A DNA stretch of 64,000 nucleotides from Calliphora vicina (lineage: Eukaryota > Arthropoda > Insecta > Diptera > Calliphoridae), in the NCBI RefSeq assembly GCF_958450345.1, contig NC_088781.1, positions 69,885,240 through 69,949,239 on the forward strand, read 5' to 3'. A program made the position numbers and the translations under genes. Numbering within the stretch: position 1 is the first letter of the stretch; each line of letters starts with the position of its first letter. Positions 45,200 through 57,115 of this stretch are shown piece after piece. The notes under the pieces were generated by a model. The model saw nothing but the letters and a program-made list of their open reading frames with translations. It searched no databases and was not told where the DNA came from.

Positions 45200-46479
45200 A
45201 GAATCAACTCTAATACGAACAAGAATCTGTAGCAAATAACTTCATACTAACATTTACAATTTACTTATGTTATAAACACAATTTGAATGCCTATTTACAT
45301 TTGGTATCAATTTAATTTATCACCATTTGATAAAAAAAAACAATTTTGGACGAATCAGTATTTCATTTTTGTCCATCCGTTGATCAAATTCACTTAGTTG
45401 AATGAGCAGCAAACTGCAACCAAAAATCATTATCATTATTAATTGTTTGGGTCGTCCCACGTATTAGATCCGAGCATTCGAAAAGCTTTGTAGTTTTTCT
45501 CTATCTTTACTTATCGCTAGTTTAACCCAAGTTATTAATGTAGATGGGAATGAAGAAAATTAATGTTCAATGACATTTCACATTTGCTGAAATTGTGCAA
45601 AAGATATTCGACAATTCGCTTGTAGTAGTTATTCTTTCTATTGCCATTTTCCAGATTCCATGGCTGATAAATAGTTGGTGAAATTGTCGCCCTTTATCAA
45701 TCTTGTCACAATTAGTCCGACAAAATCCACTTATTTGCTTTTGACGTGGAAAATTTTGGAAATTGATGATGTTCGATAAGTGGAAATGGCTTCGACAGTG
45801 ATAAAATTTGTTAATATTTTTTATTCCTATTTAGTTACTTATTTAGAAACTTACAAAATATGTATATACATAAATTTATATGTCACTAAAAGGTAACTTG
45901 CTAATCGTTTTTTTGTTTGCCCCAATTTGCGTACTTCAAATATATCCAATAAACCAAAATTTTTGTTGATTTTTGAATTTTGGGATTTTTGGTAACAAAT
46001 CTCAATTTATTTTACTATAGCATTTCAAACTAAACATTCTATACAACTCTAAAATGTTATTAAACAATATTTAAAAACAAAAATTTTATTTTAGAATAAA
46101 AAATGTTCATTTGCCTTGTTTTAGCAAAACCGTTTTATAGATTTTTTGAAAACACAACTTCCTCCATTTACTTCTTTATACTAGTCACATTAACAGCTTC
46201 AAAATACATATATTTGAAATATGTGAACCGTTAACCTGTCTCCACGCGTGACCCCGTCTCCGTTGGTCTATAATTCGATAATTTCGAAAAATTTTTTTGG
46301 AATTGTTATTTTTTTTTTAAATTTAAAAAAAAAAATTTTCTTTTTTAATTTTTTTTTTTTTTTTGAAAAAAAATTCGGGTTAAAAAATATTTTTCCCGAT
46401 TTTGACTCATTGTAGGTCCAACTTACTATGGTCTTATATACGTCGTTTGAAATATCTATCATTAGATATCCATATTGTC

Positions 46480-46800
46480 TATATTAATGACTTAGTAATC
46501 CAGATATATGTATGTAGGTCAAAAATCGAGGTTGTCCTGGTTTTTTCCTCATATATCAGCCATTTGTGGACCGATTTTGCTGATTTTAAATAGGAAACTT
46601 CTCGAAAGCATGTCTGACAGAATTATTGAAGATTTGGATATCGAAGATATCTGGGGTTTTCAGAAAATTTATTTCAACAGACAGACAGACGGGCATGGCT
46701 TAATCGACTCCGCTATCTATAAGGATCCAGAATATATATACTTTATAGGCTCGGAAAGTTATATTGTGGAAATTACGAACGGAATGACCCTTCTCATTGA
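46480..46800 (-). mobile_element. Partial DINE-1-like element, second subfamily
   Basis: Nearly identical over about 250 bp to 42430-42690 (GGACCGATTTTGCTGATTTTAAATAG, then CAGACAGACGGGCATGGCTT, then TATATATACTTTATAGG). Both hairpin ends are missing. The similar frames in the two places reflect shared repeat sequence, not a gene family. Confidence 0.7.
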
Positions 46801-48804
46801 TTTATTATTGCATATATCGATGGCTTAATACATATAAAAAAGGCGTAACTAAATTTTTTTAAAAAATATCAATGCAAACAAAGTTATATTAAATAACTTC
46901 ATTAAAATAAAAAAAAAATGATAAATAAAATGTGATGTCTCTTCTTATTACAAATTGCATTAAAACTTTTTTTGTGTCAAAAATTTTATGGATTTTATTA
47001 AGTTTTTTCCTCCTCCTGTAAAGTAACAAAAAATCGAGTTACGCCTTTTTTATATTAAGCCATCGATATGTATGTATATTGTTACAAAGGCATATTCTGC
47101 ATATTATTTGATTTTTATGGAATGTGTCTAAAAACAAAATAATTTAAATTTGTATTTATAGATTATACCTGGAATGTAATGGTTATAATTTATAAATAGA
47201 TTTGTTTTACATAAATTTATTGTCTAATGCCTATTCGACAAAATTACGAACACAATCAATTTGCATTTTTTATGATTTTCATTCAGCTCTAAAGTTTCAA
47301 ATTTATAAAATAATTCAATAAACTAGAGTAGGAAGGATTTCTCGTTTTAACTGTATTTCATAAATATTGTAAATATTTATAATAAGCACAATCAATAAAA
47401 ATAATATTAAACTATTTTTGTTCATATAACTTTATATACATAATAACATACATAAGTACATATGTACATTATGCAAAGTCTACATTTTTACATCATACTT
47501 TTCAGAATTAAATAATAATGCCAAATTTGTAATTTGATTGCACAGGTAATTATTTTTATAAAAACTAATAATTACAGTTTAGAACTGAAAACTGTAAAGG
47601 CCTTCAAAATATTTGGCTTTGTATATCGTACATATTTAAAAAAATGTTTACAATTAATACAAAGAAAATGTAAATATATTATTTAAATATTATAATTTAA
47701 AAAAAACAAATATCCTTAAATACCAAAATGCCTTAAATAAAAATTAATTATTTTTTTTCTTTTTTAGTTAATTATAATTAAAAACTAAACAGCAACAATC
47801 GCAAAGTCTTCCAATAAAAACAAGAGTAAATAAAACAAAGCAATTTACATATTTAAAAAGAAAAATCAAAATCATACATTAAATGTATGATTTGAGCAAC
47901 TTAGATATAAAATTCTAATAGATACTTATAAATTTAAGCGATGTTTATAAAAAACAAAAAACACAACATAAATTTTAATGAAAAAATTACAAATTTTATA
48001 GTCAATTTTTAAATTAAGTTGTATTTTGTTTGTCGTTATTTTATTTACCTTATTAATAAGAACAATAATTATTAAACTTAAATTTTAAAACTACAACAAC
48101 ATTATTTACTTACTTGCAACAATAAATACATACTATGATGTAATAATTAAAACAAAAACCCAAGTGTACTTAAGATATACAAAACATAGATACTTTTATA
48201 CATTTTATTATGTATATTTTTTTTTTGTATTGAAAATATATAAATAATAAATAAATAAATAAATTAATAAATAGTATGTATAAGAAAATACAAATTACAA
48301 TAAATAATACTTATGCACACATTCATACATATTAAGGAATTTACATACATACATAGACTTACAAGCAAATGTTTGTTTGAATTCTTATTTATTTATTTAT
48401 AAATAAAATTATAATTTTATCCATTTATTGTATGTTGTGTGTGCGTTACTGCATAAATAAATAAATAAATAAAACATATAAGTTACGCATACATATTTTA
48501 TTTTTTATTCTAAATTAATGAAATGAATTAAAATACAATCTTATATCTAACAACTAGTCACTAAAAATCAAAATTTGTTTTATTTAATAATAAAAAAAAA
48601 TAAAGAGATCTATTAAATATTTTCAACATTAATTCGATTAAACATAAATAAAAAATATATATTTTTAAACATGAACCACTTAAAAAATTATAGTTTTATT
48701 AAAAAGTAATCAATTTAAATCGTTTATGTATTCCAGTGATAACATGAAACTAATTTTCAAAATTTTTAAATATTAAAGGCCTTATCTTCTTCTTTATATA
48801 CATA

Positions 48805-49340
48805 TGTATATAATTCTTCTGTACGTGTGTTAGTAACTAAACTAGTTTAGTTACTCCTCCTTAACGGCTGGGCCGATTTCGATGAAATTTGTTGTGTGTG
48901 TTTGAGTGGGTCCCTGGATGGTTTGGATTCACAATTGACCTATATAGGAACACTGGGCATGGCACCTCCCATACAAAGTAAAAATTTATTATTGCATATG
49001 TGGAGTACTATTATAGTGTGGTCGTCAAACTTTGTGTGAGCTATGGCAGAACAACGTTTGCCGGGACAGCTAGTAGATATATGTAATTCTTCTGAACGTG
49101 TGTTAGTAACTGAACTCCTCCTTAACGGCTGGACCGATTTCGCTGAAATTTGTTGTGTGTGTTTGAGTGGGTCCCTGGATGGTTTAGATTCACAATTGAC
49201 CTATATAGGTGCAATGGGCGTGGCACCTCCCATATGAAGTAAACATTTATTATTGCATATCTGGAGTACTACCACAGTGGGAGTCTTCAAACTTCGTGTG
49301 AGCTATGGCAGAACAACGTTTGCCGAGACAGCTAGTTCAT
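48805..49340. mobile_element. Tandem pair of Helitron-like fragments
   Basis: Two copies of about 270 bp follow each other. Each runs from ATTCTTCTGWACGTGTGTTA through CTCCTCCTTAACGGCTGG, CCGATTTCGMTGAAATTTG and GAGTGGGTCCCTGGATGG to AACGTTTGCCGRGACAGCTAGT. Ending in CTAG before a T is the Helitron rule, and head-to-tail copies are common in that class. A 5' TC start is not obvious. They carry no protein. Confidence 0.5.
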
Positions 49341-49345
49341 AATAA

Positions 49346-49704
49346 ATTTTTAAATTTATTACAGGTTTATAAAATATATTTTGTATGAAATTGTATGATT
49401 ACACAAACAAATTAGGTAGTATCCTAATTTTTTTTAATAAATTTGTTGCAATTGAATATTTTTTGCAGTCTTAATGAAAATTTAATGAAGAAACTTTTTT
49501 AGTTTAAAAAAAGTAGTCGTTAGTAATTAAAATAAAAAAAAAAAAACATAATAAAATTAAAAAAGTATATATGTATAAACTGCTTTTATTTAAAATAAAA
49601 AAAAAATATTTTTATTTAAGTTTTTATTTTTTCATAAAAATTTATATTGATGATACGTTTTTTTGTGCTATTAAGGGTTAATTTCCATTTTTGTACTGTT
49701 ATTG
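49346..49704. other. AT-rich stretch, nothing recognised
   Basis: AT-rich spacer with long A runs and no visible gene or element ends. A TGATGATACGTTTTTTTGTGC string near 49648 recalls the ends of the 17492 family. Confidence 0.4.
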
Positions 49705-50540
49705 TGAATACTAGACTTCATTTTATATTTTTCTTAAGTTTCATCAAAATCGGCCCAAAAATATATAATATTTCGCTATCTTTCCATGAGAAATTCCAAT
49801 AATTGAAAAAATTGACCTTTGACCTTCACGATTTAAGGGTTAAAGTTTTCCGATTTTAGTAAAACTTTCAGACTATATTTAAAATTACCTGGACTATATT
49901 ATTCTGAATTGCTTTTACTTAAAAATCATTACAGTAAGGAAATGCTGGTCATTCCCCAAAATATGGCCAAAAAATTAGTTTTTGTCGTAAATCGCAAAAT
50001 TTATATCGCAGGTACGGAAAAACTATAGGAGGTATTGGCATACTTTTTTCACATTTTTATTCCCTATTATGTTGTCAATAAATCCCCATGTGATGATCAA
50101 AAAATTCTGAAATTTGTTTAACAAAATTTTTAAAAACTTGAAATTGGATTTTTGAAACTGCCGTTAAAAAAAATTAATTTTTTGGTCATACCTGCGAATA
50201 GGTTAACGGTATCCTACGAGGGCAAAAACTCATATACAAGTAAACATGGATATATTTTAAGTAAAAATAAGCTTTTATTTTAATATTTCTCAAAATATGT
50301 TAATTTTGTTCATAAATTTCTTGTTCTAATGGCCTGAGTCACGTTAATGGCCTGGCGATTTTTTAATAACTTTAAAATTTTTTCACCAATTTTTGTCTTT
50401 TATATCTTATTATAACGACAATTACGTACACATTTCGATTCTTTTAAATTAAATTGTAAAAGTCATTATTTAATGGCAAAATTTTTACAAAAACTGAAAA
50501 AATTGCATATTTTCCCCTTGTAAATGCACATCAAAACTTC
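49705..50540. repeat. Left arm of a long interrupted inverted repeat
   Basis: About 830 bp that reappears reversed at 54595-55410. Matching blocks include CTTAAGTTTCATCAAAATCGG, TTGACCTTTGACCTTCACGA, GGTACGGAAAAACTATAGGAGG, CACATGGGGATTTATT (in reverse) and AATTACGTACACATTTCGATTC. Substitutions are scattered along the length. A third short piece (about 50420-50510) recurs at 62713-62815. I recognise no protein. Confidence 0.75.
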
Positions 50541-50596
50541 AGCGTCGTTGCGCCACCAGTTAACGTTATCCTATCATCCTAATATTTTACACAACG

Positions 50597-51166
50597 TGTT
50601 TCTACAATACGTAGAACAATTCTAGAGGGGGGGACGGCCTGTACCTAGAAAGTTTTTTTCGTCCATACAATCTTGGAGCAGTCTAGTGGGCATTATTAAC
50701 ATTGAATAAAAGCATTCAGTTGACCATTGATCATAAGTATGGCAACGCTGTTTGCATCGACCGTATATTCGAATTCGAATATTCAGTTAATGAACATTGT
50801 AGAAAGTACACCACAGATGGCGTATGTATTAGATAGCTCTAGAATATACGAGCTTTGACAGTTAAAGAGCAATCTAGAGTGCAGATGGCAGTGTTATAAA
50901 TAGTGGCAGAGGTTGCAGTCGTTAGTGAGTTTATCAGAGACGCTATTCGAATAAACATCAACTGAGTGCCTTAAAGTGTGCTGTACATTATAAAGTGTGT
51001 CTGTATTTGTGCGAATTTATCAACGTTTATAAAAAAAAACATTGAGTGACTATTTAATTCTGTGGTTGTTGTACATTTTAAATAAAGAGTTGTTACAATT
51101 TTCAAACTACTAAACGGCTTTTATTTGCAATTAAAAGTATCCGGTTTATTTAAAGGAAATAAACCA
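50597..51166 (+). mobile_element. Possible solo LTR
   Basis: The 570-bp segment begins TGTTTC and ends CCA, flanked by ACG on each side (a longer duplication cannot be fixed). It contains TATAAATA at 50895-50902, a candidate start GCAGTC about 20 bp later, and AATAAA at 51081-51086. It also differs in base composition from its surroundings. This U3-R-U5 order suggests an LTR, but no tRNA-primer site, polypurine tract or second LTR is present. It lies in the spacer of the inverted repeat. Confidence 0.45.
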
Positions 51167-52916
51167 ACGTTTTGAAAATGTTAAAACGTAACAATATGCT
51201 TCAAAAAAATCAAAATATGACCAAAAAATAAATAAATATGGATCGCGCAATGTCCAAAAAATACAAAACAGTGCTACCAGCAGTTAGGACTTTTTTAATT
51301 AAACCAGGAATTAAATAGTTAAAGTTTTAAAATTACAATTGTTTACAAATGTAATTGTTTACAATAACATGAATGAATACTATGAATACTAGTTTAACGC
51401 CAGTTTAAAAACTTCAATATTTTGATCGTGCTGTAAAGTAACATCCAACCTTTATTTTTGTCTCCTAATAACCCAGCAGTTAAGCAAGTAAGTAGTAAAT
51501 GTATGTATTCCTTATAAACAGTAATTGTCACTAAGGTCTGATCACTTGGCTGACTCCATTTGACACGTATATGCTATTTGTAATGCAGTCAATTGGTTAC
51601 TTTATACATCGCATGTAATCTAGCGTAAAGACAATTGTCAATTAAGTGTCTCTAACTAATCTATAGTGTAGTCACTTTAAAGGTTGTGTAGTGCATTTGT
51701 CTCTAAGAGCTAAGTTTCTGGGATAAAGATAATCTACATTATTCGTTTAAACCTAGATTAAACTAAAAATTGTGTTTCTCACTTATTGTTTATTTACTAA
51801 ATAATCTAGGTTTAACTCAGCATCATTTGTGTGTTAAACCTAAGTATAAAATGCCAAAGCACAAACAGATGAAAAATAAAATAAACAATACAGCACAGTA
51901 GGTCTTTGTTTTGATTTGCTTTATTAACATCAATATAATTTTTAATATAGTTTTTTATACTTTAATGTTACTTTTTCCTTTACAAAGTTAAAAAGCGGTT
52001 GCTTTTTCTTATAAAATTTAAAGTATTGCCATATTTATATGAAAAATGTTGAGGAATAAACATTTGATTTGACTGAAAAGTATGGCAATGCTAACAAAAT
52101 TAATCTATTAGTGAGAAACACAATCATAGGTTAAATCCCGGCTAAATATGTTTCAGGATTAACATAACAGCGTGTTAATCTAGGACAATCTACACAAAAG
52201 TGTAAATTGACCCTTTGCTTAGGACATGTTATGTAACTAGTTGTCAACCTAAATGATAGGTAAAATCACTAGTTCAGGACAGTCTCCTAGAACTGTTGGG
52301 AAATGACTGTCAGGAGCGGTAACTGTACATTTGAAGTTGCAAAATCTTTCGATAACGAAATTTCTTATAAATCGAAATTGAAATGAAAACAAATATGAAT
52401 GTTTTCGATATATTTAATGAATTTTTGATACATAAAAAAACTCAAAAAATTTTTGAAACGATAATTTTCAATTGGTAATAGAGAAATGAAGAAGACTTAA
52501 TGCCAGTTTCTCGATGTCGAAAGAAGTTAGTCGTTAATATTTAATGCTATTCCTATAACAAATTCGACAAAAAACATTTTGTCCAGACAATATGTTGTCC
52601 ATTGACGACTTGGATAATATAAATATAAATATGCATTTTGAAGTTAAATATAACAAATAATGCATATATCAATAAAATATGGTAAAATATGCCATAACAA
52701 ATCGATGCCATTTTACAGAAAAATGTGAGATTCGGATAGATAATTAGTCTACATTGTATTTGGACGTTCGAGAAAAAACATGCATTTCAATATAAATCCG
52801 CCCCCTAATTATGAATAAGGGAGTAAACTATGGAGTCCTCATAATTCATAACTTTTGATAGTTTATCACTCAATTACCCTAACAAGATAACATAGTTGGG
52901 CATTTGCAATCAGCAT
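51167..52916. other. Intergenic stretch, nothing recognised
   Basis: Moderately AT-rich, unique-looking DNA. A weak mirrored pair is visible (ACCTAGATTAAACTAAAAATTGTG near 51752 and CTAGGTTTAACTCAGCATC near 51805). No coding region was found. Confidence 0.4.
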
Positions 52917-53420
52917 TGCACTATCACTCACTAAAATTGCAAATAATTTAGTTTGCAATATTTTTTATCAGCTTTACTGATAAAAATGCTTATTTCTTAA
53001 CTAGCACTAAAAAAAAATAGTGATAGTGATAATTTTTTAACTATCACTAAACGAAGATTTAGTGCAAAAATCTGCACTACAATTAATTAGTGCAAAATTT
53101 TAACCTGCAATCAAAAAAAGCTGCATTAAACATACTATAACTAAATTTTCAAAAATGAGTAGTCATGAAATTGTTGAATCCAAATTCGAAAAATAAAAAT
53201 TTTAAATATTTTTTGTTATTTTTAAAGAAATATTAGTCTTAAGTTTTAAATTAGTGTACAGAAATAAACTTAAACCATTTTGAACTTAAAAATTTAGTGC
53301 ACAATTTGAAGTTGCACTCAAATTAGTGCATACAAAAAAGTTGCAATAAACTGATGATTGCATTTTTTTAAATCAACTAATTTAATTTTGAGTGCAAAAT
53401 ATTTTAACTCACTATTACTA
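52917..53420. mobile_element. TTAGTGCA-repeat element, copy 2
   Basis: Almost the same sequence as 33930-34465 (AACTAGCACTAAAAAAAATAG, GCTGCATTAAACATACTATM, AATGAGTAGTCATGAAATTG), 19 kb away and in the same orientation. Both ends differ, so the true termini are not fixed. Confidence 0.6.
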
Positions 53421-54240
53421 CGTTTATACACACGACTTATTCGCAAATAAAAATATTGCAATTATAAAAATTTGCCGCATAAACAGTGAATTATTTTTTT
53501 ATTTGCGATTAGCTAACTCACGAAAACAATTCCTGATTAACGACACTATTTGCAAATAACATTTTAAACATTGCCATATGTTTTAATGTTTTTAGGCTAA
53601 TTTATCCTCACAAAAGTTGGTTGAAAGATTGACGTTTATATAAAAAATATTTTTTAATTATTATAAGACAACTCTTTTTTTAATTAAAAAAAACTTTCTT
53701 TAAGAACATATTACAATTTTATGTTTTTCTGTACGGAGAACTATTTTTCGAATATGTCGCCCATACGACCTTCGGAATTTGACATATTATTTATAAAAAT
53801 TTCAACTTTGGGCCGCATGTTCTAAAATCCAAAAGCTGGGATCAGAAAACAGAAAACAGTTTTGGAAACCCTGATGTATTCCCAATTTATCCCCAAAGTA
53901 TTTTCCCAGCCGCGAAGGAAATGTGGATATGGGCAAAATTGTAAAAATACTACTTTTGGGATTTTCACTCCAATTTTTAGGAATTGCGGGATTCCCTTTG
54001 ACGTTTTGCCAAGTTTTTTTACACTTTATAATTTAGAATGACAAATTTAAAAATCGTTGAAAATTTCATTGAGTTTTGTTAATAAATAAATATTTTATTA
54101 CATATTTGAAATCGGATGGGAACAAAAAATGGCACTTGTTTAAAAATTTTACGAAAGTACCCTACTTCTTGACTATGCCCATGTCAAATTTTATCCCGAT
54201 CGGACCATCCGTTTAGAAATGCCAGATTTATTTATAAAAA
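53421..54240. other. Intergenic stretch, nothing recognised
   Basis: AT-rich DNA without visible genes, terminal repeats or copies of other window elements. Confidence 0.4.
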
Positions 54241-54530
54241 AATTAGATTCTGCCCCACTGTGTACCGTATAGTAAAATTTCAGAGTACTTAGAACTAATT
54301 TGTGCACAATTTCATCAGGGGGACATTTGTATGGGAGCTAGATGAAATCATTTACCACAACCTTCCCTTTGGTTCCTATCGTGTTTTCACCAGATAGCTA
54401 AATCGTCTTAGAATCTTATGAGGATCCCGAATATCTATATATATATAAAAATGGATGTTTGTATGTATGTGGGTTAGCGTGTCCCAAAAAAATTTTTTTT
54501 TGGACGCATACCCTCTATTTTTTTATTATA
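54241..54530. mobile_element. DINE-1-like fragment followed by Helitron-like 5' end
   Basis: GGGGGACATTTGTATGGGAG and TTAGAATCTTATGAGGATCC resemble blocks of the DINE-1-like elements. Right after, TCTATATATATATAAAAATG followed by GATGTTTGTATGTATG resembles the 5' start of a widespread insect Helitron group (from memory). Neither piece has a complete partner end here. Confidence 0.35.
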
Positions 54531-54594
54531 TAAAACTATAGTTAAATATGAAATTTTGTCTTTCTATCATGATTACAACCCGTGCCGACTTGCG

Positions 54595-55410
54595 ATTTAG
54601 TTTTGAGGTGCATTTTACAAGGGAAAAAATGCATTTTTTTCAGTTTTTGTAAAAATTTTGCCATTAGATAATTGCTTTTGCAATTTAATTTAAAAGAATT
54701 GAAATGCGTACGTAATTGCCGTTCTAATAAGATATAAAACATAAAAATTGGCTAAAAAATGTTAAAGTTATTAAAAAATCGCCAGGCCATTAACGTGTCT
54801 CAGGCCACTAGAACAAGTAATGTAGGAACAAAATTAACTTAAATTAGCTTATTTTTACTTAAAATACATCCATATTTACTTGTATATGAGTTTTTGTTTT
54901 TGTAGGATATCGTTAACCTTTTCGCAGGTATGACCAAAAAAAATATTTTTTTAACGGCAGTTTCAAAACTCCATTTTCAAATTTTTAAAAATTTTGTTAA
55001 ACAAATTTCAGAATTTTTTGATCATCACATGGGGATTTATTTACAACATAATAGGAAATAAAAAGTACGACAATACCTCCTATAGTTTTTCCGTACCTGC
55101 AATTTAAATTTTGCGATTTTCGAGAAAAACTAATTTGTTGGCCATATTTTGACGAATGTGCCGAATTTCCTTACTGTTATGATTTTTAAGTAAAAACTAT
55201 TCAGAATATTATAGTCCAGGCAATTTTAAATATAGTCTCAAAGTTTTACTAAAATCGGAAAACGTTAACCCTTAAATCGTGAAGGTCAAAGGTCAATTTT
55301 TTCAATATTCGGAATTTCTAATGGAAAGATTGCGAAATGTTATATATTTTTGTTCCGATTTTGATGAAACTTAAGAGAAATATAACATGATGTCTAGTAT
55401 TAATGAAAAA
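54595..55410. repeat. Right arm of the long interrupted inverted repeat
   Basis: Reverse counterpart of 49705-50540, from TGCATTTTACAAGGGAAAAA to TGATGTCTAGTATTAATG. The two arms are separated by about 4.05 kb holding the possible LTR and a TTAGTGCA element. Either one palindromic element was split by later insertions, or two copies inserted in opposite directions. Confidence 0.75.
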
Positions 55411-55411
55411 T

Positions 55412-56279
55412 GAAATAATTCCCAAACTTGAAAAATTAAATAACTACCAAAGGGTAAAATGAAATTACTCCCAATAATCGGCGGTTTCATAATTTTTAAA
55501 ATATTAGTGCCAAAAAAGCGAAATAACTCCCAATGAAATAAATCCCAATAGAAATGAAATAATTCCCAATCCGAAGCAATTTTTTTATGTAATCTAAAAA
55601 AAGGAACTACAAAAGTGAAATTATTCTTCGCTTACCAAACATTTTTTGCATTGCGGGCCTATAGCGTAGCGCAAAGTTTTACTCCTCTGGGGTGTATCAA
55701 AAACTGGCTTCGCTCAGAAAAGATTTGTTTCATTGCAGAAAGGTTTTATAATATTTCAGAAAACCGATTTTCATTTCGCACCAGATTAAGAAATCGTTGC
55801 AACCTAACAAAGGCCGACGATGTAAAAATAATCTTTTGTGAGCGAAGCCGGTTTTTGATAGACCCCAGAGGAGAAAACATTTGCGACCGGCCAAAGGCCG
55901 GCAATGCAAAAAACTATTCTGATCGAAGCCAGTTTTTGATACACCCCAGAGGAGAAAACCTTAGCGACAGGCCGAAGGCAGGCAATGCAAAAAACTTTTC
56001 TGAGTGAAGCCAGTTTTTGATATTTATGGGATCTGCTTTTGCAAAGTAGAACCCAACAAAAATGAAATAACTCCCAATACAATGAAATAACTCCTAATTC
56101 CCAAAATAAAATGAAATAAAACCCAAAAAAATTTCATTGGGAGTTATTGCATTATGAAAGAACTCACAACAAAAAATTATAAAATAACTCCCTATGCGTT
56201 AGGAGTTGTTTCATAATGAAATAAGTCCTAAGTTGTATGAAAAATTTGTTGGGTGTTATTTCATTTGGGAGTTATTTTA
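55412..56279. mobile_element. Element built of ATAACTCCCAA repeats around a GC-rich tandem
   Basis: About fifteen variants of GAAATAACTCCCAAT occur in both orientations along the two flanks (for example 55411, 55517, 55553, 56059, 56083, and reversed at 56139, 56249, 56264). The outer copies form imperfect inverted ends. The middle holds the 81-bp tandem at 55840-56020. Repeat-laden flanks of this kind are known as subterminal transposase-binding arrays in non-autonomous DNA transposons. The 130-codon frame at 55615-56007 comes from the 81-bp (27-codon) period. Confidence 0.55.
55840..56020. repeat. GC-rich tandem repeat, 81-bp period
   Basis: GAAGCCRGTTTTTGATA starts at 55844, 55925 and 56006. 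Each unit carries CACCCCAGAGGAGAAAAC-type sequence and a GGCCNAAGGCCGGCAATGCA hairpin. A reversed unit lies at about 55670-55735. A related single unit (GCGAAGCCGGTGTTCGATAC, then CGGCCGAAGGCCGGCAATAC) sits at 60411-60480, 4.4 kb away. Confidence 0.75.
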
Positions 56280-56284
56280 CGGTA

Positions 56285-56800
56285 CGAACTTTCATATAGA
56301 CATAAATCACACGACCTAATTTCATGGTGATCGGTCCATAATTGTGGGAGCTATGACTAATTATGGACCAATCGGTATAAAATTAGGTGACATGTATTCT
56401 GTATATATGAAACATATTTGTTTTAAATTTTATTTGAATACAAACATTTTTAAGAAATTTGTACTCATTAAAATTGTTTTCGGAAGTGGGCATTGTATGG
56501 GAGCTATGACTAATTATAGACCGATTGTTATAAAATTTGGTGACATGACTTTTTTTAATTGTGAACCAATCGTCACAAAATTTATTAATGAGAGTTCGAC
56601 TTACATATATAAAACTTATTTGTGCTGAGTTTGGTTTGGATATCTACATAACTAAGATATTTATGAGAGATTATCTATTTTCAGATAGGATAATCGTATG
56701 GGGGCTAGGAAATAATATACCGATTCTAAACAAATGCAATAGGCTTCGTCCTTGGGGCACTATACGCTACATCACTATGGTGGTGTAGGGTTTAAATATT
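56285..56800 (-). mobile_element. DINE-1-like element, degraded
   Basis: Blocks ATCACACGACCTAATTTCAT, GGAGCTATGACTAATTATGG (three times) and GGGGGCTAGGAAATAATATA are followed by CACTATGGTGGTGTAGGGTTTAA, the 5' hairpin in reverse. The middle block is repeated and the 3' hairpin is absent. Confidence 0.65.
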
Positions 56801-57115
56801 TGTAATAGCTCTAAACCGAAAAAATAAAAATCTTTCATAATGGTTATTGAAGACCCAAAAAAAAAATAAAAATCTTTCATAAGGTTTTCAAAGACCGAAA
56901 AGTATAAAAATCTATCATAAGGTTATAAAAGACCTAAAAAATAAAAAAAAAAATGATAATGGTTATCAAAGACTAACATTTTTTTGAGTTATTTATAATT
57001 GTTATTACAGGACCTATTTTTTTGCAGATAGTTTTTCTATAACCAATTGCTTATATAAAAAAAAATCAGTTATTTCGGGACCCTGCTCTAAATACTTTCA
57101 CATAGTAACATTTTA

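Larger units (their letters stand above)
44838..48812. other. 3' flank of the SAM gene, AT-rich
   Basis: Probably includes the 3' UTR at its start. Poly-A/T tracts occur near 46310-46380. From about 47100 to 48700 the sequence is extremely AT-rich with AAATAAATAAAT runs. The only recognised element is the DINE-1-like piece at 46480-46800. No gene is supported between the SAM gene and dUTPase. Confidence 0.5.

Noticed and set aside
42433..46828. Two similar proteins of 118 and 106 codons at 42433 and 46508
   Set aside because: They are the same piece of a DINE-1-like repeat read in frame, not a conserved gene pair.
54542..54742. 66-codon minus frame in the right inverted arm
   Set aside because: The same arm sequence at 49705-50540 is not open over this region; it is repeat DNA.
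55615..56007. 130-codon + frame
   Set aside because: Open because the GC-rich tandem has an 81-bp (27-codon) period without stops; no protein family resemblance.
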